This document shows, in pieces, positions 55,087-64,000 of a stretch of 64,000 nt of DNA (position 1 is the stretch's first letter; every line of letters begins with the position of its first letter). The DNA is from Symsagittifera roscoffensis (taxonomy: Eukaryota; Xenacoelomorpha; Acoela; Convolutidae). The stretch covers positions 77,089,617-77,153,616 of the forward strand of contig NC_087063.1 in assembly GCF_963678635.1 (NCBI RefSeq), written 5' to 3'. The notes under the pieces are model-generated. The model worked only from the letters and a program-made list of their open reading frames with translations, was not told where the DNA came from and searched no databases. The position numbers and the translations under genes were made by a program.

Positions 55087-58000
55087 TTACACGTTCAAAG
55101 GTTTTGGGTGTATTCCGTGGTCCTGAACTTGTCTTTTAGGGTAAAAGTAGCTCAATCCCTTCCTTGTTTGCTCGTATGTAGCAACCATATGATTAAGGGT
55201 TCTAAATCTCTGTTTGTTGAAGTCAAGTTTTTTGCTTCGTCGACTACTTTCCTGTTTTTTTCCATAGGACCATCTCCGGATTCCTCTACAATTCTTCTAT
55301 TCAACCCTTTGCTGCTAAACCTCATCTTGTCTGATTTGTCGTCATAGCAACAATAAACCTTGCTGCATAAACATAGCATCTCCGTACAACTAAACTCTTA
55401 TTTGAACAGAACAGGCTCTCATTAATTGTGCTTCTTGTGAACGCTACAACATGTTCGTGGAACAAAAGTTGTTTTTGAATCTGCTCTAAATTAATCTCTG
55501 CAATCTTTTTCTCTGAATTTTTCCCAGGCTTCTTTTTTCTCCGGACGAATAAAATCATACAAAATTTCCTCAGCAAGATCTAAATACAGCGAATATGTGT
55601 CCATGTCTAATTCCTCGAACTTATTTACATCACAAAATTTGTCGAAAAAATTGTAGTAAAGCTCAAGCCTTCTCAGCTTTGAATACTGCAGAATGAAAAA
55701 TCCGACTATTGTGGGCTCTTTCTGCTCAATTGTTGACTTTAGTATCTCAATCTCGTACAAGTCTTTCTGAACGGTGTTCAATCCTTTGAAGAGTAGTTCA
55801 TTAATTGCTTTGTGTGTTTTCTCATCATTCAAATGCTTTGTGATCGTATGTCTCGATCTGTCCATTATCTGGTAACCGTAGGATGAATTACCTAAAAGCT
55901 TCATAGTCTCTGCAGCAACACTAAATAAAGGGCTCTCATCTCCTTCCCTTCTAACATCAACAACTGACTGAAAAAACTTGTTGAATCATTTTTGAGGGAT
56001 ATACTGTACAAAGCGGTAAAATTTTGTACACTGTAAGCCAAGTTCAATATAGAAATTGAAAAAAGGACTAATGATGGGACCATTTTTTAGTTTGAAACTA
56101 GATATTAGCATTCGCTGGGGATGCTTAAAAAGATCATTTTCAATGATATAATTTTGCATATATTACCCAATGTCATTTCTTCCAACTTCAGTGTTTATAA
56201 AAATTGGAGGAAAGTTAGAACATTTTGCGCTTTCAGTCCATCTGGAACAACTAAGTCACTCTGAATATAGCCATAAAGAGTTCCATCTCTTATTTTTTTA
56301 ATAAAAAATTAGTAGAGAGAGGTCTTTAGTAGGGAAAAAAAATCGAGTATGATTCTTTATTTTTTCGTTCGTTTTGAAGTTTTGCCACCACTCACATTCC
56401 CACATCTCTTCGATTTTGTATCCTTTTTCGCAAATATACTCGAGTCTCAAGTCATTCATCTCTCTCCTTTTGGTTTCCTCTCTCAATAGCTTCATCGCTA
56501 AGTGAGGGATGAGTCTCCTGGCAAGGACAAAAAATGTAATAGCATCCCACTGCTTCAAACACTGTTTTGCAAGGATCGCAATATCCTTCTACATTGAAAC
56601 AGTCATTTTTTTATTTCAAGATGGGTGGAAGCTCTCAATTCTGCATTCTGGTCTGATTTCTCGGTAGTAAGAGATGACCATGTTCTCAAAATTGCGAGAT
56701 CGGTTATGTCTAGCCTTGAACTCTTTCATATCGGAATCAAACTCACATCTTGTGTACAATCCTGTTGGCATGTCTTGACACATTGAATAGGGATAGAGCT
56801 TGCTCGCATCAATTCCAACAATTGATTTGCAGACATTTGATGAGTCCCTGATAAAAGTTTTGTCCTCAACAGCTTTTCGCGTAAAGACAATTAATGGTCC
56901 ACCGGTCATATCCTCTCTATTTTTCTCGCACAAATCTCTATCACTTTCGCAAAAAGGGTAGAATTTTTCATTGGTTGATTTGTGCAGACAAATATTTGCC
57001 AGATTTGGAAGAGTACATCCAAGTTTTAACATATCAATTTCTTTCTGATGATAAAACTGAACCATTTTTTGCATTAGTTCAAGGGTTGGAACAACATCTT
57101 TGTTGTTGTACCACTGCAAAAAATCTTTAAATGTAGTCATTCCATGTTTCTGCCAAATCTCCTGTAAATATTTGTAATTATCCCATCCAAGTGCGGGTAC
57201 TGACTTGATTTGAAGTTTGTTTAGTGCTTGCTGCTCATCAAGTCCACTTGACTTCCGGTTCTGAAAATCTTTGAAGTCTTCATCAAGAGGGTTGTTGTTT
57301 CTCAGTTTACTGGAAAATGCTTCGTATGGAGGTAATTCTTCATTCTCGAGCTTGTCTGGACTGTCACACCACTCATAATGGAAAAACCCCTTTTGTCTCA
57401 CTGGCTTTGTAAGGTTTAAGAAAGGAGTCCTGAGATGTTGATCCACCCAAAATTTTCATGATGTCGAGAAACTGTATATCTCCAAACTTGAAGGATATGA
57501 AATTGTTAAACTTTTTGATAACCATCGGTTCAGCTTCTTTATCGTTGATTAGGTAGAGAATCAGATAGCTCTTGATCAAGTTCAGATCATATCTTCCAAT
57601 GTTAATTCCAAATACAGGTAACGTGTTAACATATCTCTCCAGATTTTGTTTCAAATCAATTCTTCGGATCGTATCCAGATTTTGATATAAACTCTGTAAA
57701 CAGCTGAGATGTATGAGCATCGAGGTTACTATGACCATGCAAATACATTGTTAACGCGCGGAAAAGACAAAGATGATCTTTGTATGGTTGTTTATCTTAA
57801 TCCAATAAAAGACAGTTTACTGAATGGTTTTTCAGTAAAGGTTCAGGCAAGACAGAGTCTGGACATCCCATTGGGATGTTTTTTAGTAATGCAGCCAAAT
57901 TAGTGACATTTGTGATCAACTTGAAACTCCACTTTGTGTTCTGACGTTCTCGGGTGCATTGCTCCACGATATCAAACTTTTCAACTTTTCGCTGGATTGT

Positions 58001-58592
58001 AATCAGTTCCGCTTTCGTACACAGTAAATGCAATTTTTCGAACAAAATATTGTTTTCGTGTGCATAATATTACCGATATTCTCCCGTTTCGACATTACGG
58101 AGAACAAATCCATGAGCAATATTGATTTTTGCAGCGGAATCCAGCTTGTTGAAGACTTCTTCAAGCTTCTCGTTGATAATCTTGGTATCTAACTTTGACA
58201 TTTGAAAGTTAAATACCTTATATTTCCCATTCTCCATCTCAGTGTCCACAAGTAAATGCTGACAAGCACTAAACTCCTCTTTGAGTTGCTATCGTATCAT
58301 TTGGATTCCGTTGTTTCACTCCATGTTCTTTTCTCCGATGTTGCTGGAGAGAGTAGTAACTCGAAAACTCCTGCTCGCAAGGCGAACAAACCATTGATTG
58401 CTTGGAAATTGATGGAGCATGCTTTTTGGCCACGTGATAATTCATTTCATGTATTGTAAGTGAAATACCTACATTCGGAACAAAAAATAACTCCTTCCAC
58501 GCAATTTTTCTTTGTCGAGCTGCATTTTGACGAACATACATGTTTCCACAATCCCCACACTACACTTTCTCGTTTCTATTCAGCGACGGCAT
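55087..58592 (-). pseudogene. Polinton/Maverick-type family-B DNA polymerase pseudogene, right copy (exonuclease I deleted)
   Basis: This minus-strand gene of about 3.5 kb has near-complete layout but many frame breaks. An ATG at 58592 follows a CATTTTTAG acceptor-like sequence, with a stop codon ten codons later, then Cys/His motifs (CSPCEQEFSSYYSLQQHRRK). The N-terminal region (PMGCPDSVLPEPLLKN, CLFRAL) runs to GYDP at about 57690, where roughly 230 residues including exonuclease I are missing. Exonuclease II (LPVFGINIGRYDLNLIKSYL) follows. The 276-codon frame 57446-56616 has palm motif A (GIDASKLYPYSM). EMWECEWW lies at 56558-56298, motif B (MKLLGNSSYGYQ) at 55904-55862, and motif C is DMDTYSLYL, the second aspartate being replaced by Tyr (codon 55593-55595). 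The end is near 55087. Family certain; inactive. Confidence 0.9.
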
Positions 58593-58795
58593 CTAAAAAT
58601 GGGAGAATTTTTAGATATTAATATAAAGCAGTTAGTACTTGTTACATATCAAATTGGGGAATTTAAAAAATCCCTAAAAAACAATGGATTAATATTAGTT
58701 AATTTGAATTGTTGAAAAAATTTGAAAATAGTTTCAAGTAGTTATACATAGTTTTGACTGATTGCTTTTGCGGTAAAAGAAAAAGTCGGAATGAA

Positions 58796-59437
58796 ATGAG
58801 TTTCATTTACTTTTTCTTAGAGAAAATCAACCAATCAGAATTGAATATTCTTTTAGTAACACTGTTTGTTGGAAATCAACCAATTAGAATCCAGCATAAT
58901 CTAAAAGTGAACTGTTTATTATTTTCAAAAAACTTTAATCATTGTTTGAAAATTGTCTATCAAAAAGACAAGAAAAAGGAAAAAATTCCAGTTGATTTTC
59001 TTATTGATGAAATAGATGTTGACTCTTACTCTTTTTATAATTTTTTGGACGTCTTCATTGTACAAAATGGAGTTATCAGACTAAGTAAAAGTCTCTTCAG
59101 AGAAACTTACTCAATCAAAGAGTTTACTTTTGATCTTCAATTGGCGTATCAAAATTTTAAATTTATGGCTGAATTACACCTCACAAGGAAAGAACTTTTG
59201 TTTATTCTCGACAATTTGAAATTAATCAGAAAGTCGTACGGTATTTTATCAAAAACTCTTTTCATCCCCTACCCAATGCCCAAATTTGTACAAACTCTCC
59301 AACAAATTTCTTCATTGCTTCATTTCTTTAAGGATTTTCAAAGTTCAAAAACCTGCTTGATTCGGTTTGGAATCAGATTTCCAGAAGTTTGCTTTGAAAA
59401 TTCGTCAACTTTGAGTTATCCTCTCAAATTTACGTAG
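58796..59437 (+). CDS. Unrecognised 213-227-aa ORF beside the polymerase
   Basis: The frame is open for 227 codons from a TTG at 58754, or 213 from the first ATG at 58796, and ends TAG near 59437, which is long for DNA of this base composition. Segments include MSFIYFFLEKINQSELNILL, KKKEKIPVDFLIDEIDVDSY, ELHLTRKELLFILDNLKLIR and LIRFGIRFPEVCFENSS. It is leucine/phenylalanine-rich, with no obvious membrane pattern, zinc motif or known catalytic motif. The left spacer keeps matching words (KEKMPFD, IDVD, TYS-KEFTFD) in broken form, so the frame may have been present in the ancestor. It lies between the minus-strand polymerase and the + strand small gene. It may be a real element gene or a chance frame in a long spacer. 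Confidence 0.4.
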   Translation: MSFIYFFLEKINQSELNILLVTLFVGNQPIRIQHNLKVNCLLFSKNFNHCLKIVYQKDKKKEKIPVDFLIDEIDVDSYSFYNFLDVFIVQNGVIRLSKSLFRETYSIKEFTFDLQLAYQNFKFMAELHLTRKELLFILDNLKLIRKSYGILSKTLFIPYPMPKFVQTLQQISSLLHFFKDFQSSKTCLIRFGIRFPEVCFENSSTLSYPLKFT

Positions 59438-59687
59438 AAATTAAAGAACTTGACTATCTACTCAAAAATCAGCAGTTTCTCATTGATTCCATACAAAAAA
59501 TTTAAATAACTTGATGAAAAAATTTACAGAGATGTCACTTTATTAATTTTCTTTCTTTTGTTACTTATATCAGCAATTTTTTTTATTCTTACTGCAAATA
59601 ACTTTTGGTCATTTAGTTTTGCACTTGATTTTGTGTATTTTTTACTTATTTCGAAGATTCAAGTCCTTAAAAGGTAAAAATTTCACT

Positions 59688-59829
59688 GATTGGATACGAC
59701 AACTAGAACAAAAATGAACATTTTTGTGATTGGAAACGACAATACTCAAAATGGAGCTTTGTTTCCGATTGGACGCGACTTTTATCCAAGAATCCCATAA
59801 AAGGAATTTGAAAACTGATTGGACACGAC
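59688..59829 (+). promoter_or_regulatory. Four-fold iterated GATTGGA-NRCGAC motif
   Basis: GATTGGATACGAC (59688), GATTGGAAACGAC (59728), GATTGGACGCGAC (59767) and GATTGGACACGAC (59817) are spaced 40, 39 and 50 bp in the spacer between divergent genes. The inverse motif occurs in the left spacer (566-578, weaker at 616-628) and in the remnant at 48590-48602 and 48737-48749. This suggests binding sites for a regulator or replication factor of the element, or a decayed short tandem repeat. Confidence 0.5.
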
Positions 59830-60051
59830 TACAATCCAAATAAGGAAAATCAATTCAGAGTGGTCAAACCCACACATTCGAGTTGAAGGTACCCCTATTT
59901 CCTGAATAAAAATCATTTTATTTTTAACTTAACTACCGTCACTTAACTCCTCTCTCAGCTCTAAATACCCTAATTTCAACTTATCTTCCGTCAGCTTCCC
60001 CTCTCTCAGCTCTTTTTTGTTTTTATGCTTTAACTCAGTTTATTGCTCAAA

Positions 60052-60542
60052 ATGATCTTATCAGTGCAAAACAGCAACCTCATGTACTCTGTAGAGTTTT
60101 CGCCTGATCTAGACAAATCCAAGTGCGATAAACAGTGTCTGGAGCTTTTCTGGCACGATTGGACATCCTAAACCAAGTCTGGCCCATGGTGGAAGTGATG
60201 CGAAGGGATTTCACCGAGCATCATATGACACAGGTACCCATCACAGAAAACCAACTTGGAACAATGCAAATGACGGAGGAAGTGTCTGAACATGTGGGAA
60301 TGAACTACCCCAAAATTTCTGACTCAAGAATTGTGGCTCAACCAGTCGACAACTTCTTCTTTTCTTGGGAGGAAGCAGGATCAGCCGAAAACCCCATCAC
60401 AATAGATGAAGATTAGGGTTTTTCCGAAACAATGATGCTTCAAAACACTCCTCCACAACCAACAGCAATGGAACCTCGTCCAGCTTTGCGTTCTGTAGAG
60501 AACCTCCAGAACTCTTTTGCTGCTCGACAGCTTTTTGATTAA
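60052..60542 (+). pseudogene. Polymerase-divergent small orphan gene, right copy
   Basis: An ATG at 60052 starts MILSVQNSNLMYSVEFSPDL. One base fewer than in the left copy (CTAGACAAA against TTAGTACAAA) shifts the frame. The original frame resumes at about 60132 (VSGAFLARLDILNQVWPMV) and runs to TAG at 60414-60416, where copy 3 has GAA. The coding similarity continues to TAA at 60540-60542 (SVENLQNSFAARQLFD). The full protein would be about 160-165 residues, with an acidic, Pro/Thr-containing C-terminal half and no recognised domain. TAA at 60129-60131 is shared with the left copy, so either an intron ends at AAACAG there or both derive from one broken parent. Confidence 0.6.
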
Positions 60543-60810
60543 ATGTTTTCGTAAATAATTGTTGTTTCGTATTAACTTTGTTCTCTGTAATTAATTAATT
60601 TTTTCAATTTCATTTTAATTATGAGAATAGATGAGAGAAGCAGTGTAAATCATTGAAAAGCAATTAGATCTTAATTTAGAGCTCCAAACTCGCATATATG
60701 TAAATAAACTCGAATAATTTTTGCGCAAATATTCGGAAAAACACTAGAAAAACTGTGCACAAGAAAAAGTTACCTGATGATTCTTGCATCTTGTATACAC
60801 TTTCAGCACA
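60543..60810. other. 3' flank of the small gene, copy 1
   Basis: This is non-coding, AT-rich and repeated at 63578-63845. TTAATTAATT and TAATTATGAGAATAGATGAGAG are conserved. I see no clear AATAAA directly after the stop; ATAAAC occurs near 60702. It leads into the minisatellite. Confidence 0.5.
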
Positions 60811-63040
60811 TTGTAGAAAAAATTGAAACACTTTTCGCATTTTATCAAAAAAAGTAAGACACTTTTTGTATTTTGTCGAAAAAAAGGAAACACTTTTCGC
60901 ATCTTGTTAAAAAAAGTGACAAAGTTTTCGCATTGTTTCGAAAAAAGTGAAACACTTTTCGCATTTTGCCAAAAAATTGAAACACTTTTCGCATTTGCAG
61001 AAAAAAAGAAACACTTTTCGCATCTTGTTGAAAAAAATGGAACACTTTTCGCGTCTTGTCAAAAAAATTGAAACACTTTTCGCTTTTTGTCGAAAAAGTT
61101 GAAACACTTTTCGCATTTTATCGAAAAAAGTAAATCCTTTTTCGCATCTTGTTAAAAAAGTGAAACAATTTTCGCATTTTGTCGAAAAAAGTGAAACACT
61201 TTTCGCATCTTGTTAAAAAAAGTGAAACAGTTTTCGCATTTTTTCGAAAAAAGTGAAACACTTTTCGCATTTTGCCAAAAAATTGAAACACTTTTCGCAT
61301 TTGCAGGAAAAGTTGAAACACTTTTCGCATTTTATCGAAAAAAGTAAATCCTTTTTCATATCTTGTTAAAAAAGTAAAACAATTTTTGCATTTTGTCGAA
61401 AAAAGGTGAAACATTTTTCGCATCTTGTTAAAAAAAGTGAAACAGTTTTCGCATTTTTCCGAAAAAAGTGAAACTTTTTTCGCATTTTGCCAAAAAATTG
61501 AAACACTTTTCGCATTTGCAGGAAAAAAAGAAACACTTTTCGCTTCTTGTTGAAAAAAGTGGAACACTTTTCGCGTCTTGTCAAAAAAATTGAAACACTT
61601 TTCGCATTTTATCGAAAAAAGTAAATCCTTTTTCGCATCTTGTTAAAAAAAAGTGAAACACTTTTCGCATTTTATCGAAAAAAGTAAAACACTTTTCGCA
61701 TTTTGTCAAAAAAATGGAAACACTTTTCGCATTTGCAGGGAAAGTTGAAACACTTTTCGCATTTTATCGAAAAAAGTAAAATCTTTTTCGCATCTTGTTA
61801 AAAAAGTAAAACACTTTTCGCATTTTGTCGAAAACAGTGAAACACTTTTCGCATTTTGCCAAAAAATTGAAACACTTTTCGCATTTGCAGGAAAAAAAGA
61901 AACACTTTTCGCATCTTGTTGAAAAAAGTTGGAACGTTTTTCGCGTCTTGTCAAAAAAATTGAAACACTTTTCGCTTTTTGTCGAAAAAGTTGAAACACT
62001 TTTCGCATTTTATCGAAAAAATTAAATCCTTTTTTGCATCTTGTTAAAAAAAAATGAAACACGTTTCGCATTTTATCGAAAAAGTAAAACACTTTTCGCA
62101 TTTTGTCTAAAAAAAACGAAACATTTTTCGCGCCTTGTCAAAAAAATTGAAACACTTTTCGCATCTTGTTAAAAAAAATGAAACACTTTTCGCATTTTGT
62201 CGAAAAATGTGAAACTCTTTTCGCATTTTGCCGAAAAAATTGGAACACTTTTCGCATTTGTAGGAAAAAAAGAAAAACTTTTCGCATCCTTTTTAAAAAA
62301 GTGAAACACTTTTCGCGTCTTGTCAAAAAAATTGAAACACTTTTCGCTTTTTGTCGAAAAATTGAAAAACTTTTCGCATTTGTAGGAAAAAAAATGAAAC
62401 AATTTTTGCATCTTGTTAAAAAAAAGTGAAACACTTTTTGCGTCTTGTCAAAAAAAAATTGAAACACTTTTCGCATTTTGTCGAAGAAATTGATACCTTT
62501 TTTGCATTTTGACAATTTTGGCCACGCTTGAAAAAATTGAAAATCATTTCCCATCTGGCTGAAAAAATCGAAACACGTTTTCTATTCTGTTGAAAAAAGT
62601 GAAACAATATTTGCAATTTGTCGAACAAAATTTAACACTTTTCGCGTCTTGTCAAAAAAATTGAAACACTTTTCGCTTTTTGTCGAAAAATTGAAAAACT
62701 TTTCGCATTTGTAGGAAAAAAAATGAAACGATTTTCGCATCTTGTTAAAAAAAGTGAAACACTTTTTGCGTCTTGTCAAAAAAAAATTGAAACACTTTTC
62801 GCATTTTGTCGAAGAAATTGATACCTTTTTTGCATTTTGTCAAAAAAATTGAAACAATTTTGGCCACGCTTGAAAAAATTGAAAATTATTTCCCATCTGG
62901 CTGAAAAAATCGAAACACGTTTTCTATTCTGTTGAAAAAAGTGAAACAATATTTGTAATTTGTCGAACAAAATTTAACAATTTTCGCGATTTGTAGAAAA
63001 AATTAAAACACTTTTAGCATTTTGCCGAAATAAATCATTA
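60811..63040. repeat. 31-33-bp minisatellite (GAAACACTTTTCGCATTTT type) with higher-order structure
   Basis: Around 65-70 units of GAAACACTTTTCGCATTTTG followed by a variable tail: TCGAAAAAAGT, TTAAAAAAAGT, CCAAAAAATT, CAGGAAAAAAA or TCAAAAAAATT. Tail types recur in a similar order, for example the CCAAAAAATT unit at about 60967, 61275, 61490 and 61859, showing higher-order duplication. A block with GGCCACGCTTGAAAAAATT and TTTCCCATCTGGCTG occurs twice, about 341 bp apart (62519, 62860). Phe/Lys-rich open frames on both strands are repeat shadows. Confidence 0.95.
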
Positions 63041-63271
63041 CAATTTTTCTTGCAGAGTTAATTACTAATCTTTATGAATTTTTTTTTCAAAATTTAATCC
63101 CTCAGAAAACTGATTTTTGCATGCCTGTTGATCAGAAACAATAGAAAACCAACGTATTAACATAGGGAGTAGCGGTGAAAGTCATCAATATAGAAGTTTT
63201 CTAAACAATGAGTCAACATGCTTTTTACAATGAAATTTTGCGTTTTTTGCCTTATCATTTAAGAAATAAAG

Positions 63272-63577
63272 TTGACAGAAAACCAACTTGGAACAAGGCA
63301 AATGTTGGAGGGAGTGTCTGAACATGTGGGAATGAACTACCCCGAAATTCCTGACTCAAGAATTGTGGCTCAACCAGCCGACAACTTCTTCTTTTCTTGG
63401 GAGGGAGCAGGATCAGCCGAAAACCCCATCACAATAGATGAAGATGAAGGTTTTTCCGAAATAATGACGCTTCAAAACACTCCTCCACAACAACCAACAG
63501 CAATGGAATCTCGTCCAGCTTTGCATTCTGTAGAGAACCTCCAGAACTCTTTTGCTGCTCGACAGCTTTTTGATTAA
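63272..63577 (+). pseudogene. Polymerase-divergent small orphan gene, 5'-truncated third copy with open C-terminal half
   Basis: The frame starts at the duplication joint (TTG codon) and is open for 101 codons to TAA at 63575-63577: SEHVGMNYPEIPDSRIVAQP, DNFFFSWEGAGSAENPITID, then SRPALHSVENLQNSFAARQL. Where copy 2 has a stop at 60414 this copy reads through (DEDEGFSEIM). It lacks the N-terminal half and any ATG near the front, so it is probably not expressed as a full protein, but it best preserves the C-terminal sequence. Confidence 0.6.
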
Positions 63578-64000
63578 ATGTTTTCGTAAAAAATTGTTGT
63601 TTCGTATTAACTTTGTTCTTTGTAATTAATTAATTTCTTCAATTTCATTTTAATTATGAGAATAGATGAGAGAATCAGGGTAAATCTTTGAAAAGCAATT
63701 AGAACTTAATTTAAAGCTCCGAACTCGCATATATGTTGTTAATTTTGAATAATTTTTGCACACATATTCGGAAAAACACTAGAAAAATTGTGCACAAGAA
63801 AAAGTTACCTGATGATTCTTGCATCTTGTATACACTTTCAGCACTTTGTAGAAAAAATTGAAACACTTTTCGAATTTTATCGAAAAAATTAAAACACTTT
63901 TTGCATTTTGTCGAAAAAAAGTGAAACACTTTTCACATTTCTAGGAAAAAAGTGAAACACTTTTCGCATTTGTAGGATAAAGTGAAACACTTTTTGCATC
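63578..64000. repeat. 3' flank and start of minisatellite, duplicated unit 2 (cut by window end)
   Basis: This matches 60543-60960 with few changes. The minisatellite restarts at about 63846 with GAAACACTTTTCGAATTTTATCG and continues past 64000. Confidence 0.9.

Larger units (their letters stand above)
58593..60051. other. Spacer between polymerase and divergent gene, right copy
   Basis: This is the inverted counterpart of 331-1712. Besides the 227-aa ORF it contains four GATTGGA-NRCGAC motifs (59688, 59728, 59767, 59817), a duplicated CTCCTCTCTCAGCTC-like block (about 59946-59961 and 59999-60013), and CACACATTCGAGTTGAAGG. It should contain promoters for both divergent genes; I cannot place a TATA element with confidence. 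Confidence 0.5.
60240..63271. repeat. 3,035-bp tandem duplication unit (gene 3' end plus minisatellite)
   Basis: The gene 3' end and its downstream flank reappear 3,035 bp later (stop TAA 60540 and 63575). The joint near 63266 shares ACAGAAAACCAACTTGGA with 60243, so duplication broke within the gene. The second unit runs off the window at 64000. Confidence 0.9.

Noticed and set aside
60823-62970. Many Phe/Lys-rich ORFs of 65-149 codons on both strands (KMRKVFHFF-type repeats)
   Set aside because: They are translations of the 31-33-bp minisatellite; several overlap on both strands and none has unique sequence.

Overview
The window is AT-rich eukaryotic DNA made almost entirely of repeats and decayed mobile elements. 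There are no operons, ribosome binding sites, tRNAs, rRNAs or intact long genes. Intron-like TTTTCAG acceptors, self-replicating (Polinton/Maverick) and BEL/Pao element remnants, long satellites and heavy segmental duplication suggest an animal, most likely an invertebrate. A nematode is plausible, but the sequence alone does not settle it. One 200-base N gap (24300-24499) marks draft assembly.

Layout. 1-3650: the DNA-polymerase end of a Polinton/Maverick-type element, with a broken divergent small gene, a non-coding spacer and a + strand family-B polymerase pseudogene. 3785-4086: one copy of a dispersed element with a GC-rich terminal hairpin. 4540-13640: a tandem satellite of about 588 bp. 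12592-24299: two nearly identical tandem copies of a 5.98-kb segment that holds satellite, unique AT-rich DNA, one 118-aa ORF and C-tract/ATCGATTA-rich DNA. 24500-34660: an array of about 580-bp units, then about 1.27-kb units, full of TAATCGATTA palindromes and poly-C blocks, broken by a 1.3-kb insertion and ended by a 143-bp foldback. 34968-35106: an isolated exon-like block. 38185-45725: two to three diverged tandem copies of a region carrying BEL/Pao RNase H/integrase remnants. 48065-51061: tandemly amplified fragments of the polymerase N-terminal region. 51060-55000: a composite of inverted polymerase fragments amplified in tandem. 55087-60542: a second, inverted polymerase locus with its spacer, a 227-aa ORF and the divergent small gene. 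60240-64000: a 3,035-bp tandem duplication with a 31-33-bp minisatellite.

The main story is element decay. The two polymerase loci face each other about 50 kb apart and carry complementary deletions: the left keeps exonuclease motif I but lacks the palm, and the right keeps the palm but lacks exonuclease motif I and has lost a catalytic aspartate. Neither can encode a working polymerase. Truncated pieces of the same gene were then joined head to head and amplified. No complete novel system is visible. The items most worth checking are the composite arrays, the 227-aa ORF beside the polymerase, the iterated GATTGGA-CGAC motif, the hairpin-ended dispersed element, the C-tract/homeodomain-site array, and the exon-like block at 35 kb.
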